NCBI GenBank assembly: GCA_963714795.1
Contig: CAVQPS010000009.1
Span: forward strand, 62,001 to 126,000
DNA from: DATIXJ01 sp963714795
Lineage (GTDB): Bacteria; Bacteroidota; Ignavibacteria; UBA10030; SZUA-254
DNA length: 64,000 bases
Direction: 5' to 3'
Numbering within the stretch: the stretch's first letter is position 1; the number at the start of each line of letters is the position of its first letter. The position numbers and the translations under genes are program-made. A model generated the notes under the pieces. It was not told the DNA's origin, ran no database searches, and saw only the letters and a list, made by a program, of their open reading frames with translations. Shown piece after piece: positions 35,901 through 45,766 of this stretch.

Positions 35901-38900
35901 CGTATCCGACAAGACATTCGATGTGCTGCCGTTATGGTTCGCATCGCCGCTGTACAATCCACTGACTGCATGTACTCCGACATTAAGACCTGACGTTTGG
36001 AATGTTGCAACACCCGATCCGTTCAATGTTGCTGTATCGAGTACCGTCGCTCCATCCGTAAAGATAACCGTCCCGCTTGGTGTCGTTCCGTTGTTCGTCA
36101 CCGTTGCCGTAAACGTTACCGGTTGTCCGTACACCGACGGGTTCACATCTGCTCCTAATGCCACATTCGTATTCGAATTGGTCACCGTATCCGAATATAC
36201 TCCGGACGTACTGCCGGTGAAGTTCGCATCATCCAGATACACTGCCGTGATCGAATGGACTCCGGCACTCAATGATGACACACCAAGACTTGCCGTCACA
36301 TCCACCACTGTCCGTTTCACTCCTTTGACAACTGTGTCGTGACTGACTTGATCGCACTCTTCAATCCTGCCTGCGGTTTATTCAACCACCGCCGATAGCA
36401 ACCGTTCCGAGTGATGTCGCTCCGTCAAAGAACTGTACGTTTCCGGTCGGTGTGCCCGCTCCGGGACTCGTCACCGATATCGTTGCCGTGAAGTTCACCG
36501 TTTGTCCGTACACCGATGGGTTCACATCCGCTCCAACGCTCGTCGTCGTTCCTGCTTTGTTCACCGTATCCGACAAGACATTCGATGTACTGCCGTTATG
36601 GTTCACATCGCCGCTGTACAATCCGCTGATTGCATGTCCTCCAACACTGAGTGCTGACGTCTGGAACGTTGCAACACCACCATTCACTGCGGCAGTATCC
36701 AATACTGTTGCTCCATCCGTGAAGATAACCGTTCCGGTTGGTGCCGGCCCGCCACCAACAACTGAATCCGTCAAGGTAACTGTCTGACCGTAAACGGACG
36801 GATTGAAATCTGCAAAAAGATGTGAGGAAGTCGCATACACAATATTTTTAAACGTGACTGCGATCGAATGATTCGATGTCACATTGGTAAATGTATAGCT
36901 GGATGTCGAATCGACCTTTACGCCATCGACAAAAAGTGTATCGACTTTATAATTTACATTCGGCGTGATCGTGAATGCCTGATTTGCCCCGTAATTGACA
37001 GCCACACTTCCGTTCGGAGAGATTGCTCCATTCGTTCCTGCAGTTGACGAGATCGTAAACTGATTGATGGCAAACGTCACACTGATGGAATGATTCGCCA
37101 CAACATTAATAAACGTGTAGCCTGGACCATTTCCCGTATACGCACCATCGACATAAACACTATCGACATGATATCCCGTCGACGGCGTAAATGTAAACGG
37201 CTGGCTTGCATTATAATTGACGAGCACCGATCCCGAAGGATTGATCGCACCGTTCGAGCCGGCAGTTGCCGTAACCGTGAATTGATTGATGGCAAATGTC
37301 ACGCTGATGGAATGATTCGCCACAACGTTATTAAACGTGTAGCCGGGGCCATTACCCGCATACGCACCATCGACATAAATACTGTCGACGTGATAACCGG
37401 TCGATGGCGTGAACGTGAATGCCTGACTTGCATTATAATTCACGACAACTGATCCCGAAGGATTGATTACACCGTTCGATCCGGCAGTTGCCGTAACCGT
37501 AAATTGATTGATGGCAAACTTGACGTTGATGGAATGATTTGCCACGACATTGTTAAATGTGTAGCCCGGACCGTTACCCGCATACGCACCATCGACATAA
37601 ATACTGTCGACATGATATCCGGTCGACGGCGTAAATGTGAACGGCTGGCTTGCATTATAATTGACGAGCACCGATCCCGAAGGATTGATTGCACCGTTCG
37701 ATCCGGCACTTGCCGTAATCGTGAATTGATTGATAGCAAACTTGACGTTGATGGAATGATTTGCCACGACATTGTTAAATGTGTAGCCCGGACCGTTACC
37801 CGCATACGCACCATCGACATAAACACTGTCGACATGATAACCGGTTGACGGCGTAAACGTGAATGCCTGACTTGCATTATAATTCACGACAACTGATCCC
37901 GAAGGATTGATCGTACCATTCGCTCCGGCCGTTGCGGTGATAGTAAATGTATTGATGGCAAACTTTACGGAAATCGTATGAGTTGCCACGACATTGTTGA
38001 ACGTATAGCCTGCACTGTTGCCCGCATACGCTCCATCCACATAAATGCTGTCGACGTGATATCCGGTTGACGGCGTAAATGTAAACGCCTGACTTGTATT
38101 GTAATTAACATTCACCGATCCGGAAGGGTTAATCGTACCATTTGCACCTGCGGATGCAGTTATCGCATAGGTCGTGCTGTTTCCGAGAGCAAAATCACCC
38201 ACTGTCGTCAGGCCCGTAACCTGCGTAGACGTCGAAGTCTTCGTTCCTACGGCCGGATACGACCATGTAGATCCGTTATAGTTCCCGGCGATAAACGACG
38301 CCGTGTTCGAACCGGCATCAACATCTCCCGGAACAAATGTGAATGTTGAATTGTATGTAGAAAATGCAAGTCCTCCGCCCGACGTCAATGTCCAATAGCG
38401 ATTAACACTATGGGTAGGAATAATAGTTGACGTTGCAATTTGCGGATGATCTCCCGCCGTTGATTTTGCCGTAAGAGTTCCACCGGTTGTAATGTTGGCG
38501 AACGACACGGCTGCCGGAGTATAATTGGATGCATCACCGACATCGAACGTAAATGATTGTGCACCGGTAAGGAATGTCCGCCGTAAATTGCCGAACACAT
38601 AGTTCCCCGCACCGGCACCGTTCACGGAACCGGCAGAACCGATACTCAACGTATTGGCACCGGTTGTAATTTTACCGCTTGTTAAGGCAAGCGCGCCGTT
38701 GACCGTTGCACTTGCATTCAGCGTGACGCCGTTGCTGTTGTTAATGGTCATATTCGGAACGGTTGCCGTTAATTCCGGACCTGTCGTTTGGACCGCACTT
38801 CCTTTATACTCAAGCGTGGCGCCTGCACCATACGTCGGCGCTGCACTGACGGTCGCTGTTCCCTGCCTCGAAAGTGTACCGTTGACGGTGATACCCGTCG

Positions 38901-40191
38901 TTGTCTTCGCTCCGGAATTTGAGAGCGTAAGGTTAGAATATGTTGTTCCCTTGACCGTTTGCGTACCTGCATAACCGTAATTAACCGTGTTGCCGGCGGC
39001 AGTTGCAGTCAGCGTGGTAATGCCCAATGCGCCGGTGAAGTTGAGATTCAGCGTACCGGTCGCGGCATTTGTCAATCCGCCTGTGCCTGCCAGAGCAGTA
39101 CCGACGGTTAATGTTCCGTTGTTCGTCAGTGTTGTCGGTGTATTGACGGTGACACTCGGAATCGAAAACGTTCCGTTCAATGCTTGTGAGTTGGTTTGGA
39201 ATGTATGCGTCCCCGTACCGGCTGTAAACGTACCGTTGTTGGTAATTCCGCCGGCAAATGTCACGGGAGAATTTCCGGAATTATTCCAGGTTCCTGTCGA
39301 GCCGACTGTCACCAGCCCCGTAAAAGTTTTGGTTCCTGTCGCACTGGTAATATTCAATGTCCCGTTGATGGTGCTTGTCGATCCTACACTGAACGTATAT
39401 GCCCCTATCGTAAATGCCGAACCGGTTGAATCAACCAAAGCTCCGCTTATTGTTGTGTTCCCGCTGAGCGTAACACCTGCCGGATTACTGATCGTAACAT
39501 TGGCCGGTGTGTTCTGTGATAATCCGCTTCCGGTGACCTGCGCTGATGTTCCGTTATATACATAATTTGCTCCGGAACTATATGTATAACTTCCACCGAA
39601 ATTTACGGCGACGGTTGTATCGGCTGTCGTGCCGGTAGAGATACCGCCCGTCCTCGCTGTCTTGAGAGTACCGCCGCTATTGAGAACAAATGCACTGCCT
39701 GCCGAAATATTCGGATCATAAACCCGTCCGGTCGAAGTGACAATCAACGTTGCACCGTTATTAACGGTGAAATTTCGTACCGTGGTTCCGGCATCAAAAG
39801 CAAAATGTCCATTGATGGTCGCCGTACCATTCAGCGTAAAGACAAGCCGTCCGCCGCTAATCCCGTATGTCAGCGTCTTACCGTTCGCTATCGACATACT
39901 GCTCGTTATGGTAACCGTATTGCCGCTCGCAGCCGCTGCCCACGTACAAGTACCATTTATTGTTAAACTGTTTAACGTGATTGTCGGTATTGCCGTGATA
40001 TTTGCCGACTGGTCAGCAGAAATAATTATATCATCTCCTGCCGCCGGTACAATATTAGGATTCCAGTTGGTTGCTGTCGTCCATGCACCTCCGGTTGTCG
40101 GAACCCATGTTTTCGTCGCCGCACTCACAATCGAGGAACCGATCAGAACGATGGCAATAATTAAGAATGAAAAAAGTTGTAGCTTTTTCAT
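32934..40191 (-). CDS. giant secreted repeat protein with T9SS sorting domain (two frameshifts near 36332 and 36386)
   Basis: With two single-base corrections this is one protein of about 2,420 residues. Order: signal peptide (1-24, ending VSAA); a beta-strand-rich Gly/Thr/Asn region to about 670, like autotransporter passenger or hemagglutinin stretches; six 74-residue InlB/Listeria-type repeats (NGxINPSGSVxVNY...GYHVDSIYVDGAY); alternating Ig-like (Big_5/MBG-type) domains containing DVNPSVYGQ; and a C-terminal sorting domain (NYPNPFNPTTRLQFDIPQ) ending KKMMLVK. The initial frame runs 40191-36382 and the remainder 36320-32934. The repeat copy at the break is exactly two bases shorter than its equivalent neighbour (664 against 666). 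Probably a cell-surface adhesin. Confidence 0.85.
33951..36586. repeat. tandem coding repeats of 648-666 bases (Ig-like domain pairs)
   Basis: The marker GACATTCGAT recurs at 33951, 34599, 35247, 35913 and 36577. The intervals are 648, 648, 666 and 664 bases. Each unit encodes two Ig-like domains (216 or 222 residues) and units are nearly identical in DNA, far more than needed to keep the protein sequence. This suggests recent duplication or gene conversion. The 664 interval contains the two frame breaks. Confidence 0.9.
36860..38170. repeat. tandem 222-base coding repeats (six InlB-like units)
   Basis: TGATGGAATGA recurs at 37083, 37305, 37527 and 37749, exactly 222 bases (74 codons) apart, with more diverged units at each end. 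Each unit encodes one copy of the GYHVDSxYVDGAY repeat. Confidence 0.9.
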
Positions 40192-40272
40192 AGAACTCCT
40201 TTTGATATTGTTAATGGGCTAAATATTCTCATTTTAGCGTATTTAAACATATCCTAAAAAAATTGCGAACTG

Positions 40273-40301
40273 AAAATAGTAAATCCTCGAACCATTGTCA
40301 A
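40273..40301 (-). promoter_or_regulatory. predicted promoter of the giant repeat protein gene
   Basis: Minus strand TTGACA (40301-40296) and TATTTT (40278-40273), 17-base spacer. The start codon at 40191 is preceded by AAAGGAG at five bases. Confidence 0.65.
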
Positions 40302-40388
40302 GGATTTTCTCAAAAAAGAATTTTTGAAATTTAGAAAGGAATGATTGCCGAAATACGGTCTCAATCGGCACAATATGATTGGAATGCT

Positions 40389-43300
40389 TTACTTTACGAT
40401 GATCGCTTTCAGTACTTTCTGAAACGAGATGGATGGATGCTCACTGCTCGTCGCCTGTATTCTATAGAAGTAAACTCCGCTTGCCACTGCCGGTTCCCAC
40501 GTGATCCGGTACTCGCCGGCATTCTGAACGTCACTCACCGGCGTCGCTACCGTTACGCCGAGATCATTGAAAATCGTTATCACAACCCTGCTTCGCTCGG
40601 GAAGATCATACCTGATTTCCGTCGACGGATTGAACGGGTTCGGATAATTCTGATAGAGCGCAAATGATTTCGGAACGAGTGAATGCCCCGCCGCAACCGA
40701 ACGAAACGAGATCGTTCCCTTGCCGATCGTCAGCGTGCCGGATCCCTCGAGTCGTTGTTCCGAACCGTTAATCTCCACGGCATAATTCATCTTCTTTCCC
40801 GCGAGCGCCCACGACAGCGTTACGGGATACGAAAGCGATTGCAATGCAACCGGGAATTCCTGTCCGTCCGCATTGCCATTTAACGAAGAAACGTATGTCC
40901 CCGCAGTGAACCGCACATCGAATGCCGATTCGGGAGGCAGCGGCGGCAACTCATACTGCAAGCCGGGTTTTTTTGTCGAAGGATTTTCATCGATATACAA
41001 CGTCTGTTTATGTCCGGAACTGTCTTCAAATGTAAACGAACTCATTGCCGAAGCAACTTCAGGAGCCGGAGCTTTCGGCAGCGCATGCGAACCGTTTGCA
41101 TTGAGAATCATTTGCCCTGCCTGACTGACCTTCACCCAGTATCCGTTTCCCGGGTACAATGTGGTGGCAATAGTATAACCGTTGAGGATGTATCCGAAAA
41201 ATTGTGAGTGATTAAACGGATCGAAAGGCAGAATCATAACAGAGCTCACAGGGACAGGAAATGAAATTGACCCGATCATATTCCATCCCTGAACGAGATT
41301 GATCGTATCCGTGAATAGTGAATCGCCGGTAAATGTAAAGCTGTCCGGATAGACAAATTTCAGCCAGTATCCCACACCATTGCTGAGCACATTCGTCGGA
41401 ACGTAAGAATGATTATAACTGAATGCATACGAAATGCTCGTCGGATACAACTCCAACCGCCGGTAATCCGGTACAAGCACCGGCACCGAAAGCAGGTTCC
41501 ATCCGGGATTCACAGATACGGTAAACGGCGAGCAGGTCAACTGCAACGTATCGCTGCCGCTGAATGCCGTTTCAACAAGACCGATATTCCGCGCTTTCAC
41601 CCTGAACCAATATTGAGCACAGGGAAAAAGATTATGTACCACGAAGCCACCCGTACTTCCAAGATGCGCGTAGGTGTTCCATTGCTCTATCGTATCCAGT
41701 CCTCCGTCGAGCCGGACATACCGTACCGTCGTATCGTGCACTGCAACGATGGCGTACTGAGTCGAAGGTGAATTCGTCACCGAATCAAAAACGATTTTCA
41801 CCGAAACTCCCGCCACTTGCGAAACCACCGGTGTTCCGGGCGGAACCGCAAGCGTGCTCACGCTGACCGGTGCCGGCACTCCTTCGCCCCACACGTTGAA
41901 ACCGACCACACGGTAAAAATATCCTGTGCTGACGCCTAGTCCCGTGTCGGAAAATTGTATCGCATTCACCGGCAGATCACTGCCGTCCTGAACATACGGT
42001 CCGCCGCTCGCAAGCGACCGGTACACGCGGTAGCCGTTTGCATTCGTGGCAGTATCCGTCCAGTTCAATGTTAAGCTCGATGTCGTGACATTCGTAACGG
42101 ACAAACTTGTCGGCTCCGCAGGGGTGTTCACCGTCGAAAATTGGAACGGCGCATTCGTTGCGGTTATCGTTCCCGCCAGAGTTTTCGCGATAATCTTCCA
42201 GTAATATGTCGTCCCGAGATGCAAACCGCTGACCGCATACGAATTCGTCACGATATTCGAATCGAATTTCAGCGTCGGCGGATTATGTGTATCGAAATAC
42301 ACATCATACGATGCGGCGAACGCCGAACTGTCCCATGTCAGCGTATCGCTCAATAACTGCTGTACCAAACCCGATGCCGGCGTTTCCAGACCGAACGAGC
42401 CGGGCAAATGCGCGGCGGTAAAACTCCAGGGCGCGCCGGTTGCCGTATCCGATCCGCCTAAATTTTTCGCGACAACCTGCCAGTAATACGTTGTGCCCGG
42501 CGTGAGACCGGTGTACGCATACGTCGTATCGGTTTGATTCGGGCTGACGATCGTTGTCGGCGGATTCGTTGTGCCGAAATACACATCATACCCGACCGTG
42601 CCAAGCGATGAATTCCATCGCAATGTTCCGTTCAACGGCTGGGCTGTCGAACTGTTCGACGGCAACAATTGGACAAACGATGCCGGAAGCGTAACCATGC
42701 CGAACCGGAAATTACAAAAAACCGGAAGATGGTCGGAAGCATAATACAATGCATTCGCAACACTGTCCGGCACGGCGGTATTCGGCAAAGTGTTAATATT
42801 GCCACCGTAATGATGACCGTCATTTCCGAACGGTGTATACGTTGAGAGAAGAATATTCGTATCTAATGAAGTGTAAGAAGTCAGCATCAAATCGAAACGG
42901 TCATTCAGTCCACCGGTCGATCCGCTGTCCGGAAGAGCGCCGAAGCGCGTCGATTGTGTATGAATCGTTTCGTAACTCTGATTGTTATGCCAAGATTGAT
43001 ATGTCGGTGTTGGATTGAGAGGATCTTTGCATCGACCGTTGTTACTTGCCATACTCATAACCAAAGTATCAAGACAATATTCGTTAGTAAGGTTCGATCC
43101 AGAATGTGTGCTGGCATATGTATTGAAATCACCCACGACCAAAAATTTTGAACCGGCAGGAAGTGTATTCATAAAACTTCTGAGAGCGCCGGCTTCCTCT
43201 GCCCGGTAGGTATTATATGGAGAACCTTCATCCGCTTTCAGATGGACGACAAAAACATGCAGCGTGTCCGCGGTAGAATTTATGGCGAAATTATATTCGA

Positions 43301-43748
43301 TAATATCACGGTCGCCGGCGTGACTTCCGGTAAAAACGGAATACAGACTCAAAAACGTAATCTTGGATGATTTATAAAACATCCCGGGCTGAGTATCGGA
43401 AGAGTAGGTGCTGTACGGTGCCTTCCACGGCGCATGCGAATAGAGTCCGGGATGATAATAGTTGAGAACGGAATCGCGGATTTCATCGAGATTGCCGGGA
43501 CCGCCCTGCGGATTGGTATATTCGATTTCTTCGGTGAAGAGAACGTCCGGCTGCATATAACCATAAATCGTCCGGAAATACGGGTCGCGGTTGACGTAGA
43601 GCGGATAGTTCAGAAAGTTCTGAGTGCAAATCTTGATGGTATCGTAACCGCCGAACAGGAGATTCGTTTGTAATTTACCTGCATGGGAAGATGCCGGCAA
43701 ACAGAGGATGACGGCGAGTAAAAATAAAATGGTAATGGATTTTTTCAT
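40389..43748 (-). CDS. secreted EEP-family nuclease/phosphatase with FnIII domains and T9SS sorting domain
   Basis: A 1,119-residue exported protein. Signal peptide (1-23, ending SHAG); endonuclease/exonuclease/phosphatase domain to about 345 with the active-site motifs TQNFLNYP, FTEEI, VVHLKA, GDFNTY and SDHLPVF; about four fibronectin type III domains to about 740; a GWN module (PGWNLLSVPV ... QGWNMIGSI ... GYWVKVSQAG) also seen in the propeller protein; a beta domain; and a sorting domain (NYPNPFNPSTEIRYDLPE). The catalytic Asn, Glu, Asp-x-Asn and Asp-His are all present, so it may be an active extracellular nuclease or phosphodiesterase. Confidence 0.88.
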   Translation of the reverse strand: MKKSITILFLLAVILCLPASSHAGKLQTNLLFGGYDTIKICTQNFLNYPLYVNRDPYFRTIYGYMQPDVLFTEEIEYTNPQGGPGNLDEIRDSVLNYYHPGLYSHAPWKAPYSTYSSDTQPGMFYKSSKITFLSLYSVFTGSHAGDRDIIEYNFAINSTADTLHVFVVHLKADEGSPYNTYRAEEAGALRSFMNTLPAGSKFLVVGDFNTYASTHSGSNLTNEYCLDTLVMSMASNNGRCKDPLNPTPTYQSWHNNQSYETIHTQSTRFGALPDSGSTGGLNDRFDLMLTSYTSLDTNILLSTYTPFGNDGHHYGGNINTLPNTAVPDSVANALYYASDHLPVFCNFRFGMVTLPASFVQLLPSNSSTAQPLNGTLRWNSSLGTVGYDVYFGTTNPPTTIVSPNQTDTTYAYTGLTPGTTYYWQVVAKNLGGSDTATGAPWSFTAAHLPGSFGLETPASGLVQQLLSDTLTWDSSAFAASYDVYFDTHNPPTLKFDSNIVTNSYAVSGLHLGTTYYWKIIAKTLAGTITATNAPFQFSTVNTPAEPTSLSVTNVTTSSLTLNWTDTATNANGYRVYRSLASGGPYVQDGSDLPVNAIQFSDTGLGVSTGYFYRVVGFNVWGEGVPAPVSVSTLAVPPGTPVVSQVAGVSVKIVFDSVTNSPSTQYAIVAVHDTTVRYVRLDGGLDTIEQWNTYAHLGSTGGFVVHNLFPCAQYWFRVKARNIGLVETAFSGSDTLQLTCSPFTVSVNPGWNLLSVPVLVPDYRRLELYPTSISYAFSYNHSYVPTNVLSNGVGYWLKFVYPDSFTFTGDSLFTDTINLVQGWNMIGSISFPVPVSSVMILPFDPFNHSQFFGYILNGYTIATTLYPGNGYWVKVSQAGQMILNANGSHALPKAPAPEVASAMSSFTFEDSSGHKQTLYIDENPSTKKPGLQYELPPLPPESAFDVRFTAGTYVSSLNGNADGQEFPVALQSLSYPVTLSWALAGKKMNYAVEINGSEQRLEGSGTLTIGKGTISFRSVAAGHSLVPKSFALYQNYPNPFNPSTEIRYDLPERSRVVITIFNDLGVTVATPVSDVQNAGEYRITWEPAVASGVYFYRIQATSSEHPSISFQKVLKAIIVK

Positions 43749-43794
43749 CTCTTCAGCTCATCGTAAATGGAAATGGACAAACGCGGTTATTCTA

Positions 43795-43823
43795 AAATTA
43801 ATCAAATTTTCATTAAGAATCAA
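43795..43823 (-). promoter_or_regulatory. possible promoter of the EEP/FnIII gene
   Basis: Minus strand TTGATT (43823-43818) and TAATTT (43800-43795), 17-base spacer, about 45 bases before the start. Both hexamers are imperfect. Confidence 0.4.
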
Positions 43824-43870
43824 CGGTCGGGTAGTGGGTCAATTTGAAATATTCCAAGCAAAAAAATAGT

Positions 43871-43902
43871 CTTTGCGAGGCACGAAGTGCCGAAGCAATC
43901 TC
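43871..43902. repeat. dispersed palindromic repeat, family B, single arm
   Basis: CTTTGCGAGG...CCGAAGCAATCTC, with an internal CACGAAGTG palindrome. It matches the first arm of the element at 47138-47223. Confidence 0.75.
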
Positions 43903-43942
43903 AATACAGTTCAAATTGAGCCAGTACCAACAGTCGATATAT

Positions 43943-44029
43943 CCCGTCTTTCCGAAATGATTTTGTTCGGAATCCGAACGAAGCAAGCTCCGAATAGATG
44001 CTGAACAGAAGCATTTCAGCAAGACGGGA
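43943..44029. repeat. dispersed intergenic repeat, family A, copy 2
   Basis: CCCGTCTTTCCGAAATGATT at the left end and CAGCAAGACGGG at the right. It is the inverse of the element at 24251-24349. Its ends are complementary (CCCGTCTT/AAGACGGG), so the whole can form one long hairpin. Copy 1 and family B account for most of the 337-base gap before tadA. Confidence 0.75.
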
Positions 44030-44085
44030 AATTTCGAGGTCAGGAAAATTGTTCCGCTGAGAAATTTTCAGTATTTTCCTTCAAT

Positions 44086-44556
44086 ATGAAAGACGACAAC
44101 CACGAATACTGGATGGGATTGGCGCTCCGTGAAGCGGAATTATCGCTGAAGCGGAAGGAAGTACCGGTCGGCGCGGTCATCGTTCACAACCGGGTCGTCA
44201 TTGCCAAGGGCTCGAATCAAATCGAAATGCTGCAGGACCCTACCGCTCATGCGGAAATGATCGCACTGACCGCCGCGGCGGCGCATCTCGGCAACCGCCG
44301 TTTGGAAAATTGCACGATGTACGTGACGCTCGAGCCGTGCGCGATGTGCGCGGGCGCGATCGTCCTGGCGCGTGTGCCGATACTCATTTTCGGCGCGTAC
44401 GATCCGAAAGCGGGTGCCTGCTCGTCGCTCTTTACGATCACGAACGATATCCGTTTGAATCACCGCGTGCATACCGTCGGCGGCGTTCTCGAAGAAAAAT
44501 GCGGTGCCATACTGAAAGAATTTTTTATTCGAAAAAGAAGTGAACCCGCGAAATGA
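44086..44556 (+). CDS. tadA: tRNA adenosine(34) deaminase
   Basis: A 156-residue zinc-dependent deaminase that converts A34 to inosine in tRNA-Arg(ACG). The zinc ligands and catalytic Glu are in HAE (55-57) and PCAMC (84-88), and the N-terminal motif is EVPVGAVIV. TadA is essential in most bacteria. It converges with prfA. Confidence 0.95.
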   Translation: MKDDNHEYWMGLALREAELSLKRKEVPVGAVIVHNRVVIAKGSNQIEMLQDPTAHAEMIALTAAAAHLGNRRLENCTMYVTLEPCAMCAGAIVLARVPILIFGAYDPKAGACSSLFTITNDIRLNHRVHTVGGVLEEKCGAILKEFFIRKRSEPAK

Positions 44557-44612
44557 TAGTTGTCGATTTGGAAACTATAAAAGCATTTTCTCCAACGCGG
44601 GGCAGCCACAAC

Positions 44613-44637
44613 ATCCTCTCCTTAATAAGGAGAGGAT
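44613..44637. repeat. perfect 11-bp inverted repeat between tadA and prfA
   Basis: ATCCTCTCCTT AAT AAGGAGAGGAT, followed by TATAGGTGAGG. There is no T-run on either side, so it is a poor Rho-independent terminator; it resembles a REP-type dispersed element more, but may still pause transcription between these convergent genes. Confidence 0.6.
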
Positions 44638-44691
44638 TATAGGTGAGGTCTATTTGAAACTACGGCACTACCGGCGAAATGATGCCGGCAA

Positions 44692-45765
44692 TTACTCTGC
44701 GTTTGCCTGAAGTCTCTCCGCGCGGTCGGCAAGCTTCAGCCTCTCGACCAGCTCATCCAACTTGCCGTTGATGATTTCATTCAGATTGTAGAGCGTCAAA
44801 CCGATGCGGTGATCGGTGACGCGGTTTTGCGGAAAGTTATACGTGCGGATTTTTTCGCTCCGGTCGCCGCTCTTCACCATCGAACGCCGCGTTGCCGTCA
44901 CCGACTCCGTTTGTGCCAGAACTTTTGCCTCGTATAATTTTGAGCGAAGCATTTTCATCGCACGTTCGCGGTTCTGGAACTGCGAGCGTTCCTGCTGGCA
45001 CGCGACTACGATGCCCGACGGTTTGTGCGTGATACGCACGGCCGTTTCCACCTTGTTGACGTTCTGTCCGCCTTTGCCGCCCGACCGGTACGTCGCGAAA
45101 TCCAGATCAGCCGGATTGATTTGTATGTCGGCTTCGATCTCTTCCAGTTCCGGAAGAACCGCAACCGTCGCGGCGGATGTATGCACGCGTCCCTGCGCTT
45201 CGGTTTCCGGCACACGCTGAACGCGGTGTACGCCGCTTTCAAATTTCAATGTTCCGTACGCTCCCGTTCCCGAAAGTGCAAATGTCACTTCTTTGAAACC
45301 GCCTTTACTGGCGTCGTTCCAATCCATCAGTTCGGTTTTCCATCCTTGCCGCTCGGCAAAGCGCGTGTACATGCGGTACAAATCTGCGGCAAACAGCGCG
45401 GCTTCTTCGCCGCCTGTGCCGCCGCGGATTTCCACGATGCAGTTTTTGTCGTCGTTGGGATCTTTCGGGATGAGTAGAACTTTCAGCTCTTCTTCAAGCT
45501 TCGATAATTTCGCTTCGGCTTCGTCCATTTCGGTAAAGGCAAGCTCGCGCATTTCCGGATCGGAGCCGTTGGCAAGCTGGCGGAGATTATCAACATCGGC
45601 TTTCGCTTTTTTGTAACGATGATAGGTCGCGACGATGTCGGAAATATCGCTGTGCTCTTTGCTTAAATCGCGGTAGCGGTCCTGGTTATTGATGACGGCA
45701 GGATCCGCCAGGAGCATGGTCAGCTCATCGTAACGAGCCGCAACTTTTTCGAGTCGGTCGAACAT
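44692..45765 (-). CDS. prfA: peptide chain release factor 1
   Basis: A 357-residue class I release factor. The stop-codon-reading PxT motif is RVPETE (near residue 185) followed by QGRVHTSAATVAVLPE, which marks RF1 rather than RF2. The hydrolysis motif is GKGGQNVNK and the C-terminus has RTYNFPQNRVTDHRI. It reads UAA and UAG. It starts one base after the stop of the DUF1385 gene. No downstream HemK methyltransferase gene is present; the convergent tadA follows. Confidence 0.95.
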   Translation of the reverse strand: MFDRLEKVAARYDELTMLLADPAVINNQDRYRDLSKEHSDISDIVATYHRYKKAKADVDNLRQLANGSDPEMRELAFTEMDEAEAKLSKLEEELKVLLIPKDPNDDKNCIVEIRGGTGGEEAALFAADLYRMYTRFAERQGWKTELMDWNDASKGGFKEVTFALSGTGAYGTLKFESGVHRVQRVPETEAQGRVHTSAATVAVLPELEEIEADIQINPADLDFATYRSGGKGGQNVNKVETAVRITHKPSGIVVACQQERSQFQNRERAMKMLRSKLYEAKVLAQTESVTATRRSMVKSGDRSEKIRTYNFPQNRVTDHRIGLTLYNLNEIINGKLDELVERLKLADRAERLQANAE

Positions 45766-45766
45766 G

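Noticed and set aside
34363..36342. A 659-codon open frame on the plus strand opposite the Ig-like repeats
   Set aside because: It is the antisense shadow of near-identical coding repeats, keeps the repeat period and contains no recognisable domain of its own; the minus-strand frame has the signal peptide and sorting domain.
33951..38170. Regular repeats that could be taken for a CRISPR array
   Set aside because: The periods are 648/666 and 222 bases with no unique spacers of 30-40 bases, and the repeats are coding.
44613..44637. Rho-independent terminator between tadA and prfA
   Set aside because: The stem is perfect but neither side has a T-run; kept as a repeat.
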